From Kalmusia sp. IMI 367209 (Eukaryota; Ascomycota; Dothideomycetes; Pleosporales; Didymosphaeriaceae), in the NCBI GenBank assembly GCA_027946365.1, contig JAPEUQ010000008.1, positions 1,178,001 through 1,242,000 on the forward strand: DNA of 64,000 nucleotides. Reading direction: 5' to 3'. The position numbers and the translations under genes were made by a program. Below the pieces are notes generated by a model, which did not search any database, was not told the origin of the DNA, and worked only from the letters and a program-made list of their open reading frames with translations. Positions 33,352 to 44,604 of this stretch are shown here, in pieces; the stretch's first letter is position 1, and the number at the start of each line of letters is the position of its first letter.

Positions 33352-33533
33352 TCATCGGCTTGGGCGGTGCATGTGTTCGGCGCATGGAGTGGAGTCGGCC
33401 GTGTTTGGTCAACACGATGTCACGATACGCATCGCATGAGACCAGTGCTAATGATATAATTGACTCTTTCAACGATTCTCCTCCAATATTTCATGGTCCT
33501 AACACATCACACCTTGTTTAGAATTCTCGTACC

Positions 33534-34216
33534 TTACAGCCCTCCCTTAGCTGCCTCAAATTCCGTAGCTCGATTCTCCTCGACCCACTTCTTCTCCGCC
33601 TCGCTCCCCGGCATCGGCGGCACAAGCCCTTGTACCTTCCACAGATTCCGACTCGTCTCTTCAACGCTATACTCCCAATCATACCCCTTATCCGCCACGT
33701 GCGGTTTGAGCGTTGCATCTACCCTTCCCAAAAACCTGTCTCTATGCTCGGCACTCGGCCTGCTATGCATCAGCATACATCTAACAATCCTTCCCTTGGG
33801 AGGTGTGGCGAGTTCAAAAGGCTAGTAGAATCTAGCACGCAAGAGCACGATGCAGAGAAGAAAGGCTATCATCATAGGGAGCAACTCACAGCTGCCGCGC
33901 AAGATGCTGAACCGTCAACCTGATGAACGGCACGCTAGAATCCGGGCCGGGCCCATCGTCCGCACTGCGCGGAGACGGGCGCGCAATACCGCCGACGTAG
34001 ATGGAGGTGGGATCGAGCGGGACGAAGAGGACGTTGACGTAGAAAGCCGGGAGGGGCACGGCCGTATAGACTATGCGGGCTGTTAGATGCGGGGGCTTGG
34101 CAGGGGTTATGAGAGATTGGTGGGAGCATGCTTTTCGTGATGTCCTTTGCTAGCGCTGATTTTTCGGCTTCGGTGGTGAAGGTCGAGCGTGGGTGGTAGA
34201 TTGTCCAGAGAGGCAT
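33534..34216 (-). CDS. tautomerase-family protein (cis-CaaD-like, fungal)
   Basis: Small 163-residue protein of the tautomerase superfamily; the amino-terminal proline after Met (MPLWTIYHP) would be the catalytic base. Exons: 34216-34132, 34070-33890 and 33759-33534. Intron 1 (34131-34071, 61 nt) has GC instead of GT at its 5' end (donor GCATGC) with a CTAAC branch and CATAG acceptor; no GT exists anywhere nearby that would work, and the join gives the family-typical ITKIYTAVPLPAFYVNVLF. Intron 2 is GT-AG, 130 nt. The C-terminal part, GYDWEYSVEETSRNLWKVQG, fits the fungal family. Substrate unknown. Confidence 0.85.
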
Positions 34217-34622
34217 TGTGAGAGGATGGGAATGGGTGCTTGGAGTAGGATGCTGGGTTTGGCTTGGGGTTTACTTCTGATGGGATTGAGACTGCGGTTG
34301 AGAGCTGCTTGATTGAAGGTTTTGTAGACTTCGTTGACTGCTCATATGTTGTTGCGTCGATTAGTATGTGTGTTGTGGGCCCGTGGTAGTGCGCCAGGCT
34401 CAAGAAACTAATCATCTACAGTTCAGTAATCACACTACAGCAACACGACAATACCGTCGTTTGTGAAGCCAATGATTAGGTTTTCAAGGTGTACGGCTGA
34501 TGATGCCTCATCGCCTAGTTAGCATGCTGATTTCGTACCAACCACCGCATCGCAAGCTTTCCCTTAGCGGGTTAAGCATTGTCTTCGAGATACTCGGTCC
34601 TAGGCACGACTAATAAATTCTA
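34217..34622. other. intergenic spacer
   Basis: Spacer between two leftward genes; no gene seen. Confidence 0.4.
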
Positions 34623-35528
34623 CTACTTCTTCAATACCCTTCTAACCGTCTCCTCGAGGTCTTCCTCCTTCAATCCTAGCAGCTCATTCGCAACCCTGCC
34701 CTCCCAATCGCTCGCCACAAGTCCCCAGATGCCGACCGTCTCCTCGGTAGCATGAAAATCTCCCTGCAGCATCTTCGGCCGCAACTCCTTCAACCTCTCT
34801 TCGCTCTTCTGATTCACAATCTGGAATTTCTCTCTCGTGACTTTCTCGAGCACAGCCAGCACTTCGTTCTGCGTGACGTGGAAACTCTGAATGTACAGTA
34901 GCTTGTTCGCCGTCTCTTCGGGCCGCTCAAGCACCCTGACGACAGCCTCGGCGATGAAGTGAAGATTCGAGGCACTGAACTTGATATCGCCGCCGTCCTG
35001 TATGTACGCAATGCGCTTCTCGACGTCGAAGCAGAGCAGCGAATTCGTAAGTCCCCAGTCGAAGAAATGCGCCGGCACCAGCCCCGTCCAACTCAGCTTC
35101 CCCTGGCCCTCGCCGCGCTCCTGGTCCTGCAGCTCGATCAAGTAGTCCCGCGCTTCCTTCTTGCAGTCCGCGATGGGATACACCTCTCTCGTCTTCGCGT
35201 CGGCTGAATCGATACTGCCAAATTCGGCGGGGATGACGCGCTTGACGCCCGACTTGAAGGCGGCTTCGATCAGGCGCTTGTTCTGGGCTACTTGGGCGGG
35301 CTTGATGGCGAGGATGAGGGCGTCGATGCTGTGCTCTTCGAGCGCTTTTGTGACGTCTGTGACGTTGAGGTCGTCGGGGACGGTGATGACGTTGGTGTCC
35401 GGGTAGGTCGATTTTGAGGACTGGCGGTTGATGATGCTGAGGTTGAAAGAGGACTTCTTGAGGGCATCTAGGATCGGCTCGCCAATTGTGCCTGTGCCGC
35501 CCACAAGGCCGACGTTCTTGATGGACAT
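34623..35528 (-). CDS. NmrA-like / isoflavone-reductase-like NAD(P)-binding protein
   Basis: Single exon, 301 residues, atypical short-chain dehydrogenase. The Rossmann glycine motif GLVGGTGTIG is at residues 7-16, IINRQSSKS follows beta-2 where NADP is often bound by Arg, and VKRVIPAEFGSID marks the family. It lacks a classical YxxxK pair, as is usual in this group. Members are reductases or redox-sensing regulators of nitrogen control; which applies here is open. Cytosolic. It lies downstream of nothing obvious and on the same strand as the tautomerase, 400 bp apart. Confidence 0.9.
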   Translation of the reverse strand: MSIKNVGLVGGTGTIGEPILDALKKSSFNLSIINRQSSKSTYPDTNVITVPDDLNVTDVTKALEEHSIDALILAIKPAQVAQNKRLIEAAFKSGVKRVIPAEFGSIDSADAKTREVYPIADCKKEARDYLIELQDQERGEGQGKLSWTGLVPAHFFDWGLTNSLLCFDVEKRIAYIQDGGDIKFSASNLHFIAEAVVRVLERPEETANKLLYIQSFHVTQNEVLAVLEKVTREKFQIVNQKSEERLKELRPKMLQGDFHATEETVGIWGLVASDWEGRVANELLGLKEEDLEETVRRVLKK

Positions 35529-35904
35529 GGTGGAGGTTGAGAGGAGGTCGGATTGAATTGGGGGTTTTCGAACTTTGGAAGAAACCCGGGTCGTCCGCTG
35601 TAAGGTTGGAGCTTGATTAGGATCGGTAATTGAACAGATTTGGTGTTATAGGACTTCGTTTGCCTGTTGGTAGGGTGACTGTGGGGTACCCCGCCAAACT
35701 TCCAATGCAACTTCTCACGCAATTAGACGACGGGCGCTTCCTCCCTCACAGTCAAAGGCTCTGGCGACTCGTGCAAAGATTATCTCTGTGGAAATTTGCA
35801 AGAACTCAATGAGAAAGTGTGGTAATCGTATTATGAAGAATTAGGAAATCGTAAGTAGCAAATGATGTGACGCAACAGGGTATATATACTAGCCCCACCA
35901 CGGA
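35529..35904. other. intergenic spacer
   Basis: Promoter of the NmrA-like gene and 3' end of the next leftward gene; nothing else seen. Confidence 0.4.
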
Positions 35905-37072
35905 CTAGTCGGAATTGCGCAAAGACCGACCCCTTGGGAACACCGATGGACCCCACCACGTCGTAAATCTCTCCCGCAACCACTTCAACACCTCCAACGG
36001 CCATCTCAAAAGCCAGAGTAGCAAACGCCAAAACCTCATCAAACTGCCGTCGGGCGGCTTTTGTCTCGGCACCCCAGTACTCATCTCGTCCTCAGTATGA
36101 CGTTCGCCAAAATCCGACTGCAGGATCGGAGAGAGCCCAGAGTACTCCGACCCGGCCACGCTGCCGGCGACGCTGCTCCCGTCCGATATCGACTTGGGCG
36201 AGTTGACTAGGTCTTCTCTGTAAGACTGACTTATGGGCTGCACGCGCGGGCGTACGGGTCTCTCCGCAGAGTGTTGTTGTTGCGGCAAAGGCGACGTTAC
36301 AGCGCGCCTGGGAAGTTGCTGATATGTAGGATATACAGGGGCCGAAACCTGGTGTTGCGGTCCAGGCTCGTAGTTGGTAAGCACTTTGGTCTTTGCAAGC
36401 ATTTTGTCACAAGATTCGCGGTCGAAGCGGAAGGTCTGTATCTGGGGCGTGTCCGGGTTGGAGTAGGGTTTTAGCAGCGCCCAGTCGATTTTGTAGACGT
36501 GGCGGATGTTGACGTAGGAGTCCCAGCGGAGCGTGGCTCCGTCCTTCAGCTCCAGCGTGGGAAAACGCTTCTGCATCTTCTTGGAGGTGGCGTCTGGATG
36601 CACGGGAGAGGGTGAGATGGGAAGATACCATGAGCGGCGCGAGGCGTGAAATTCGTTCCCTTTGGAGTAGATTTCATGCAAGCGTTTCCCTTGGAAGGAT
36701 GTGATCTGATGCAGGTCAGGAATCGTGTCGACATCCAAGAGGGAAAAGGGCGAGAAAACTCACGATGTGGAAGTGTATGGATTGAGGCTCCTCCGCTGGT
36801 CGTGATATGACGACTACTGGGTGGTTGTATATCCCCTCTTCCACGGCACCCTTCCCGTGAGCACGCCGCACCGCTCTCGGAGGCAGTTCTTCTTTTGGCG
36901 GGAGCCAGAAGACACGGCCCGGGACCAAGTCACTCTCATCTATTCTCTTGACTTCCTTCTGCGTCGAAGCTCGTCGAGGATGCGTCCTAGTAGGCGAGAT
37001 GTTTCCATATGGAGCGCTAGCGTGTGCATAAGTACCATAAGAGGCATCGTAAGAATAAGAATAGTTTGCCAT
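35905..37072 (-). CDS. hypothetical protein with basic, hydrophobic C-terminus
   Basis: About 369 residues in two exons, 37072-36764 and 36705-35905; 58-nt GT-AG intron in phase 0. The N-terminus is Tyr/Ser-rich (MANYSYSYDASYG). A compact conserved-looking region follows (DLVPGRVFWLPPKEELP, HPVVVISRP, then TSFQGKRLHEIY, RRSWYLPISPSP), resembling a small beta-rich domain. A long Pro/Gln/Ser linker leads to a C-terminal amphipathic or membrane segment rich in Trp, Leu and Arg (LLLWLLRWPLEVLKWL). The GRVFWLP ... HPVVVIS pattern is reminiscent of a PemK-like barrel but I cannot confirm it. An ATG ten codons upstream (37102) is an alternative start. Function unknown. Confidence 0.75.
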
Positions 37073-38383
37073 CTTCGCTGTGGCTAGAGCGAACTGTGGC
37101 AACCTTCCTATACCGACATCTCGATTTGCGGCTCAAACCATCTATATACTGACGCCACGACGCCCCAGGTAGACGTACGTATCTCCCACGCAGTCACTGT
37201 GCTAGGCATGACTCTACTGAGCCCCCAATGCTACCTACACCCAGCTCGCGTCTGCCCACTGACATCCCGACTCGGTCGGTCGGTCCCGCAGTCGCCCTTC
37301 CTCGCATCCCAAGCCTTATGCTCGCCCGCCTAATCGCATACCCTTCTCACTTCAGCACACAAGGGTCCGGCTGATCGCCTTGCCCGAGCGCCGCAAGCCA
37401 ATAGCGCCGCCATGCGCCACAGACGTGGCCCAATCGCATCCTGTGGCGGTGCGCACGTTCCCCGTCGCCATCCCTGCGCCGCGCATGCGGCTCCTCTTCG
37501 CTAGACCAGCTGCATCAAAGGTAGCAGCCGGGCCGGGGGTGCAGAGCCTCACGCAAGGAACATGCCGAGGAGTCGAGGGTAAACAAAAAAAAAAGGGCGC
37601 GGAGATTGCGCGTGAGCAAGCCAGAGGCGTGTGGCTTTACTGTGGTGCAGTCTGCGGCGCCCGCTGGGAGATGAATCTACGAGGCGTAATCGGTCGGCAG
37701 GATCGCGCTGGACAACACCGTGTCATCGAATCGGTAATGGCGCTCTCGGACTTCGTGCAAGTGACGTTCCATGGCGTCTTGGTTTGCACCTTTTCTCAGA
37801 AATCACTCACGTATGATTCGCACACTTATGCTATTTTCTCGCACCACATGGAGAAATCACGGCGCAGAGAATTCCTGGAGTGGCTGTGGGTGGTGAGGTA
37901 TTTTGGCGAAATTGTACGTGTGCGTTGGAGGGTGCCACTCACGTTGGCAACCTGTGCATAGCACCCTTCTGCCAGCGCCGCACGCTGCCCCCGTGCACGC
38001 CTGATGGTTCTGTAGTACCAGGCCCCCAAAGGTCATGGCCGCGCCGATGTACCTGTTCCAGATACCTGGTAACCCTCTACCATGACGAACGCGCCGTTAG
38101 AACGATCTTCATGGCCATCAGCCACAGTTGCTTCATTAGGTCGTTAAGTGGGGTGTATGTAGCCCTATTCCGTCAAATGCCAATACGCCCTGAGAATTAC
38201 CTCCCCCTTCAGTGTCTATTGCGTACCGTAAGGCCGCCAATATGACCATATAATGCGGCGACTCCGATCTTGGACCTCCTGCTTCCCCACCGAGGTCCAT
38301 TCCTCCTCCTTCTCGATCCCACACCCGACTCCTGCCTCCTGCCTCCTGCTCCGATTATCTACTATCGATTATGGATTTTGGAT
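37073..38383. other. 1.3 kb gene-poor spacer
   Basis: GC-rich open frames occur on the plus strand (for example 37380-37961) but have Arg/Ala/Pro composition typical of chance frames. An A-tract of ten lies near 37585. No gene supported. Confidence 0.4.
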
Positions 38384-39424
38384 TTATCGACCCCACAATC
38401 CGCTAACCTTCTCGCCAAAACCCGACGCCATGGTGCTGAACCGGCGGCTCCCGCTGCGCTCACGGGCCGCGGCTCTACCCACCTCCATCCTCGGCTCCAC
38501 GCCTCTCAATGCGAGTTTGAACGTGTCCGTCCTTGCACCGATGCCTTGAAGCTGCCGAACAGGGTGTGCTACATGCCTATCCCACATGTCATCGCTGACT
38601 TCCTGCCCATTCTGGCCATAACTCTTCTGCAATGGGTGTTTGAACCTGTCGGCGTCGGCACGACTATTCCACTGGAACATCATAACGAGTGTCTCATCCT
38701 CCATGCTCGGTGCCTCTTCATCCTCGGCGAAGAGGAGAGACATGTTCTTCTCATCGGAGTTCATGCTCATCAAAGCAGGTCGGCTCTCGAGGCTTTCGTA
38801 ACCGCTGCCAACGGAGCTCGATGGAGATATCGGAGCACCGGGGTGCAGCTCGGCCCATGCCCAGAAGTCGTGAACGAGGTCTCCTGGCCTGCTGAACGTT
38901 ACCGAAGCAGCCACGCCCACATGGGTCGAGAGTGCGGACCGCTTCGGATCCCAGCCAAAGCACTTTCCAATAGCGCTGGCTACCCCGGGGTTAGTGGCTT
39001 GTACGACAATGATGTCGCAAGGTATCCTCTCTTCAGGTGACGATGCGGCCAGCGATATGACTGAATAATCGTGATAGATATGCTGAACGCTCGGTGGCGA
39101 TACGAGATGCATCAGCACCGTTTCGAATACGGCTGACGAAGCGTTCCTGCAGGTCTCACTAGCTGTAGTGAGAATAGCGACCCTGTTCGGATGTGAAAGA
39201 CATGGCGACCATGCCGTGAACGTCGTGGGATGTGAAGTAGATTCGGCTGAGTCGGTGATGTTGTTCAACATCGTATTAAGCGCCGTATATGCCCCGGTAT
39301 TCGAAGGGTTTATCGGACCCCTGAAAGACAGCGTGATCAAGCACACGTCCAGAAGCCCCCTCGTATTTGGGACCGTCTGGATGTCGTGCTGCCGATGGTC
39401 GCAGGTCCTACAGCATGACGACAT
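38384..39424 (-). CDS. hypothetical protein, 346 residues
   Basis: Single open frame from an ATG at 39424. Composition and codon use look coding: alternating hydrophobic segments (VCLITLSFRG, IIVVQATNPGVASAI, ETLVMMFQW) and a final charged region. The segment ETLVMMFQWNSRADADRFKHP resembles the end strand of a small alpha/beta domain such as a dimeric alpha-beta barrel, but I cannot assign a family. The start could be further upstream if a first exon exists: the first 12 residues (MSSCCRTCDHRQ) are unusual. An antisense open frame in the same place (38270-39040, + strand) is a shadow. Confidence 0.6.
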   Translation of the reverse strand: MSSCCRTCDHRQHDIQTVPNTRGLLDVCLITLSFRGPINPSNTGAYTALNTMLNNITDSAESTSHPTTFTAWSPCLSHPNRVAILTTASETCRNASSAVFETVLMHLVSPPSVQHIYHDYSVISLAASSPEERIPCDIIVVQATNPGVASAIGKCFGWDPKRSALSTHVGVAASVTFSRPGDLVHDFWAWAELHPGAPISPSSSVGSGYESLESRPALMSMNSDEKNMSLLFAEDEEAPSMEDETLVMMFQWNSRADADRFKHPLQKSYGQNGQEVSDDMWDRHVAHPVRQLQGIGARTDTFKLALRGVEPRMEVGRAAARERSGSRRFSTMASGFGEKVSGLWGR

Positions 39425-41904
39425 TGCAGTATCCGGCGAATGTATAATAAGCGAATGTGGATTCTTTTGAGCGAACGAAATGGTGGGTTTAGTTCAATAT
39501 GAGCGAGAGATGTGGAGGTTGGCTTTCGAGACTTGAGAGCGAGAGAAAATAGGCAAAACAATCGGAAACAGATGCGCTATGCGCGAGTGTGGTGGTTAGG
39601 CCTCTGCACGTGACGGTGATTGGTCTGAGCGGTGGAGCAGGATGAGGCTGTGAAGGCTGTAATTTGCGGGTTAGTGGAGCGAATGAAAAAGCGAAGGACG
39701 AGCTGCTCAAGGCACCGGAACGAGGGAAGCTGGCTGCCGTATGGGTCATATGGTATTGAAGTTGAAGGTGTGAGGTTAGTATATACGTGTACCCAATTGC
39801 TCGACGTGGCTAGCTCGTAGGCGATAAAACTTGCCCCAGCACCGCCCGCGAAGCGTAATGTTGCCTCCCAGCCAATGGCTCGGGGGGTAAATTTAGTACG
39901 CGAGTAGGGCTGGAGTACGCATTTGCGCTTTAGCGTTTCAGAGTCGCTTACATAGAAAGAGGAGACCGGCCACTTCAGAGAGGCAGACACGCGTGTTGTT
40001 GGTGATGCTGAGCTTGCAGCGTCCGAGGAGCCAATCCGAGCGACGATACAGTTTCAGCGTGATCGACCGTGAGGTCATTTAATACCTCTATTGATGTCAA
40101 CTGTTTTGGAGGGGAAGAGGAGCTTGCGAAGAAGTGTGGCGGAGCTTTGGGATGTGCGTGCACCAGCGACTGACAGCGGGGCCATCGCTAACCTGAACAA
40201 GGTAAAGCGGGAAGGGCGGCCATATCAGGAAAGGCACACCGGACGGACTAACACTGTGAAATTTCGAACAATGACATCAATCTTTCGATACACACATGCG
40301 CTTACTTCGGAGCGGAGAAAACCTCGTGTGTCCGATAACTACCGCTTGCAGAGCACCATAACTCCGAGACCGCTTCTTCAAAGAAGGAAAGCAAGTCCCC
40401 AACTACAAGCAGCTTTATCATCGGCGTGGGGTTGATGCAACGTTGTCAAGCTTTGTACGTCTCTTTATGCAGATGGCATTGCTCAGTGTGTAGCTTCAGA
40501 CACAATACTATGGCAGCATTCCTTAAAGCAAGTATCAGTATAAAGTGAGCCTTGTTTCCAGAGATTATATCCGTTCTCTACCCTCCCCTCACAGGGAGAT
40601 CGGTTTTACTTCACGCTTGTGGTACAAACGAAGCTTCTATTTCTAGTAGAAGCTGTGTCTTTCAAGTTTCGAATCAATATCTGTGATTGAGGTTCCGAAG
40701 GGCGGGACAGACGAAGAATAACTTAATATTGAACAACCTCGGGGCATGAAGAGCACGAATGCTTGGGTTAATCTTGATAAAGGTTATCTTGAATAGTCTT
40801 CTTATGAGGGTTCTTCAACGCACTGTAGGTGTAATAGTGCACAAACGGTACAGATATTACCGTAAAGGATTAAATGCACAACGCGAACATATCCACCCCG
40901 CTCTGACGCCCCAAGGAATACCTCGCTATAACCATTGGAATATCCGATTGCGCTGGACACATTTATGCAAAAACCCTTTTCTACTGTGAGATTAGATTGA
41001 ACAAAAATGTACCAGAAACGTCACGGTCGCTTCTAAGCCCAAGAAGCCGTGATTTTCCATCACGAATAAAGAAAGGCAGGCTGGACACGACGTCTGACGT
41101 TTTAAAGATCACTTTCAATCATGATTTGTGACGTCTTAGAAGCATATCCACGAGTATGAAGCTCGGAAGACGAGCTGTTATCCTGCCCTACAACTAAACT
41201 TACTAACTAATGAAGACTTCGTACTATATTACAACTACTTTCGAATTATCTTTATTACCTACTGAAGTAATCATTAAGTTAGAATAAAAATGTAGAATGT
41301 TGATCCCGTGGGTGGTGCGCAATTTACATGTCCCTCTCTGCACGTGCCTGCCATCCTTGAACTACATAAAAGCAATGCAAGGCTTCCTCGCCTAGAGAAC
41401 TAGTGTATTTATTTAAATAATTGTACGACGTAATTTCAGAAGATGCCAGTCCTACTATAGTACCTTCTTCCTGTGTCCACTGGCTTAGCACAAATCAATG
41501 TTCAACCTCCAACCTCGAAGAGATCACCTTGTTAACAATATTGCCTAATGAAATACTTAGTGAAGTATAGTAGCTCCCTCACACAAGGGTGTGGCTGGTG
41601 CGCGCCAGTCGTCCTCCCTGCTAGAGGGGGTGGTTTTAAAGTATTTAGCGATTGATTTTCGTTAGCTGTAAACATTCCTAATCATGCTGTTGCTAAACCT
41701 GTCACCGACGTAGTGACGGTATGGTGGATTTTCAGTGCAAAGAAAATGGTCAGCTGACCCAAGTTCAGAATAACTGCGTAACCGATAAGAGGCATCAGCT
41801 GGTTTAATTGCCCCACTTTCCGCCTCTTTCAGCTGTACGACCGACATGATCTTCACACTCGACAGTGCGTCTTTTACAAGTCGACAGGAACCCATCCGAT
41901 AAAC
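39425..41904. other. 2.5 kb gene-poor, partly AT-rich spacer
   Basis: No gene supported. The left part has short open frames in all six frames; from about 41200 to 41700 the sequence becomes AT-rich with many stops, as seen in RIP-mutated repeats, but I could not recognise a transposon or terminal repeats. Confidence 0.4.
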
Positions 41905-43454
41905 ATGTCTTCCCCTAGTCCTTATCACGAATGGATCAAATCACTCATCGATAGTGGCTACGCGAATTTAAAATTCCTAGATGACAAGATTATGCAACAG
42001 CCTGAGCACCAGGGCGCGACGTGTACCATATTCAGCTTCTCGCGTGACGGCCGCCTCCAAGGCGCTGGCAGCGCGTCAGAAACGGACTTCGACAAAGCTG
42101 CCGTTGGTAAATCTAGAAGGGTTTTCGTTCTCGAGGGACTGTCCAAGACATTTATTGAGAAGCTTGGATTAGTACTGGACATTGAGCCTGAATTCTTCGC
42201 AGCTCACCTTCGCGCAACGACATGGGAGCATTATGACGATAGGTCGGATGCGGTGATGTTGCCTTCAATCCGGAAGCAGACAAAGTTTTGGACAGTTCAG
42301 TACCTCGAGTGCATAAGACTGAACCGGAAATATCGCCTTGGCCGCACGCGCTTGATCCCGTGGAATCCCGTATTCCGGAGAATGTTTATTCGTAGCCCGC
42401 ATAAGGACCAAAAAGCCCAATACAGTATTGGTCTCGTGAATCGTTTTGTATCGTTTTGGGAAAAGACTTCTAGTGATGGAAACTTTGACGGCAAGTATGG
42501 AAGCACATTCGATATCACAAACTTGATACTAATAAGAGCGTAGCAGTTGTGCTGGTGGATATCCCACTCCCGGCGAATTTGAGTTTTGAGTATGATGACG
42601 TGCAACCCCCAGAAGTGACCACGACAACTTGGTCACCTTATGGCGGCGGATTTGTTGATTTCGCAAACCTTGAAGTGAGAAGGGCGTTCGCACAGCACTG
42701 TCCAAAGAATTACGAAATCAGAAATAGCTCGGTGAAAGACTCCCTGCTTTGGCGGCTTAGATACCCCGAACTGTTCAGATGCTCTGGAGATCAGACCACT
42801 CCCGTACAAATGATCCTTCAACGCATTGCCCTCTCCAACTGGACGCTCACCATCGCCTTCCTTCGCCGTGACTTCAACTCCATCAACCTCCGCGATTTCA
42901 CTAGCGAGCGAATTCCAACTTTTCAGGTCAAACAAACTCTCGACGACCTGATGGCATGCCGAGACCTTTTGAATCGCTGTTGGCTCCTGTTACGCAAGAA
43001 CCTTGGTCAACTCAATATTCCCGCAGAGGATGATGGCCAAGGAGTCCTTACTGCAGCAAATGCGAACAGTAGCACTGAGCTACTCAGACTGGACTGGGAA
43101 TTCGTTTGGTGCGAACTCCGCCACTGGATCGAAGAGACCGACCGTCTGGTCGAACTGCGTCTCGCGAAACTCTCTGTCCTTGATAGCAAAAGATCGCGCC
43201 TCGACTCGAAACGATCAGAGCAGATATCATACTCGTCGGCTCAGATCACCAAGCTGGGCCAAATATTATTGCTGGTTTATACGCCCGCCGCGTTTGCATA
43301 TGGCGTGCTTAGTATGGGAGGAGACTTCTCGCCAGGGAACAAAAAATTCTGGGTCTTCTTTGCGATTGCGATCCCACTTGGAACGCTGACGAATGTTTTA
43401 TTTATAATATGGATGCGTTTGGGAAGGCGTGCAGAACTACCACTAGATGCGTGA
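41905..43454 (+). CDS. CorA-like (Mg2+ transporter-like) membrane protein
   Basis: About 498 residues in two exons, 41905-42490 and 42544-43454. The 53-nt intron begins with GC in a strong GCAAGT donor context and ends in TAG; only this join puts the exons in one frame (NFD-AVVLVDIPLP). The soluble N-terminal part resembles fungal CorA-like proteins (LEGLSKTFIEKLG, EPEFFAAHLR). The C-terminus has two transmembrane helices (LGQILLLVYTPAAFAYGVL and FWVFFAIAIPLGTLTNVLF). A bacterial CorA GMN signature between them is absent; the loop reads SMGGDFSPGN instead, so magnesium transport is not assured. A short duplicated LDSKRS lies just before the helices. Alone on its strand, with long spacers on both sides. 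Confidence 0.85.
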
Positions 43455-44409
43455 AATACTTCAAATTACAATTTTTTACTATAATCATGACTAAACAACG
43501 CGATTTTGAAGTATCCTAAAGATGTTAACCAGATTTTGATGTTCGGACCCGCATATACACATGATGAATATCTCAAGTCTCGGCCGCCCTTTGTACCAAC
43601 ATTATGTTTTCTCTACGATCGCGGCATCACACCATTAGCCTTGTGCTTTGTTGCAATTCGAATCATATCTGAGTTTTGGACGTGGTTCAAAATCTCGTCC
43701 AATTCATCCCCAGCTGATCGGTTAAATTCCTCACCCGCTTCGTTGCGATCTTATTCACTCTCTCAATACCGGTATGTATATTGTTTTGAGCTTCACTCTT
43801 ATTGGAATGATTGGTGAATTGTAGTATATCTACATATAGGCGGCTACAGAAAGCATTAACCTCGTTGCAGCATACTTGTACCCGCGACACGTTCATCAGA
43901 AAACTATGCGAGAGAGCTCATGGATAGATGTAGAGAGGCATAAATTTGGGCAAATGGCGCTTCATATTTCTCCTCTACGTATGACTATTTCCCTATATAG
44001 TCTAGATACCATCCGCATCGCATTGGAGTAGTAGTGAGGATGGTCGAAATGGCGTGAGCTACATTTAGGTCAAATCATTCATGAATACGAATGGGTATAT
44101 GAGATTAGATCTAAGAAAGCATAGAGATGAAACATTAACACAGAATTTTCCCCAATCATATCTCTAGCAGATCCATTTACTCGCTCGAGTCGACCCTATT
44201 ATAATGAGACCAGCCCTGTGGACCCATGAGCACCTATGGGAGACCATTAGGTTCTAGAATCAACGCTCGCAGGAAATGTGATGGTATATACGTACACAGG
44301 ATATTATCGAAGTCGGCTGGATAAATATGTTTGTTGTTCAACAACTGTACAGGTAGACCACACGCGAGTTTGGCGGCAGTGGTCCGATAATTGATAATGT
44401 TGATTATCA
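43455..44409. other. intergenic spacer
   Basis: Nothing supported; mixed short open frames. Confidence 0.4.
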
Positions 44410-44604
44410 CTAGGTGAATAGGTTGGTAGAACAGCTGAATGAGCATGTGTCAACGATAGGAGCGACAATTTTTACTTTATTTTCCATACTGTGATCGCGG
44501 CGTCCGCGGTGATTTTGGTAGAGTTTGTATAGTACCCATACAGTTGGCGGAACTGTTACAACAAGTGCGATGAGAGCAATAATGTTTTCAGAACTAAGAG
44601 GCAT
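44410..44604 (-). CDS. small single-pass membrane protein, 64 residues
   Basis: ATG at 44604 starts MPLSSENIIALIALVVTVPP, one transmembrane helix with a Pro-Pro break, followed by a basic tail (YQNHRGRRDHS). Tiny proteins with this start pattern are, in my recollection, common in filamentous ascomycetes and unnamed. The last 25 residues (ending CSFSCSTNLFT) look less natural and an intron may shorten or change the end. Function unknown. Confidence 0.5.
   Translation of the reverse strand: MPLSSENIIALIALVVTVPPTVWVLYKLYQNHRGRRDHSMENKVKIVAPIVDTCSFSCSTNLFT

Noticed and set aside
37380..37961. 193-codon open frame in the 37-38 kb spacer
   Set aside because: Arg/Ala/Pro-rich chance composition, no conserved segment and no splice partners.
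38270..39040. 256-codon open frame on the plus strand
   Set aside because: It lies antisense to the better leftward frame at 38384-39424 and has no ATG-context, motif or splicing support.
41200..41700. Possible RIP-mutated transposon
   Set aside because: AT-rich with many stops, but no terminal repeats, target-site duplication or transposase/reverse-transcriptase traces could be read.
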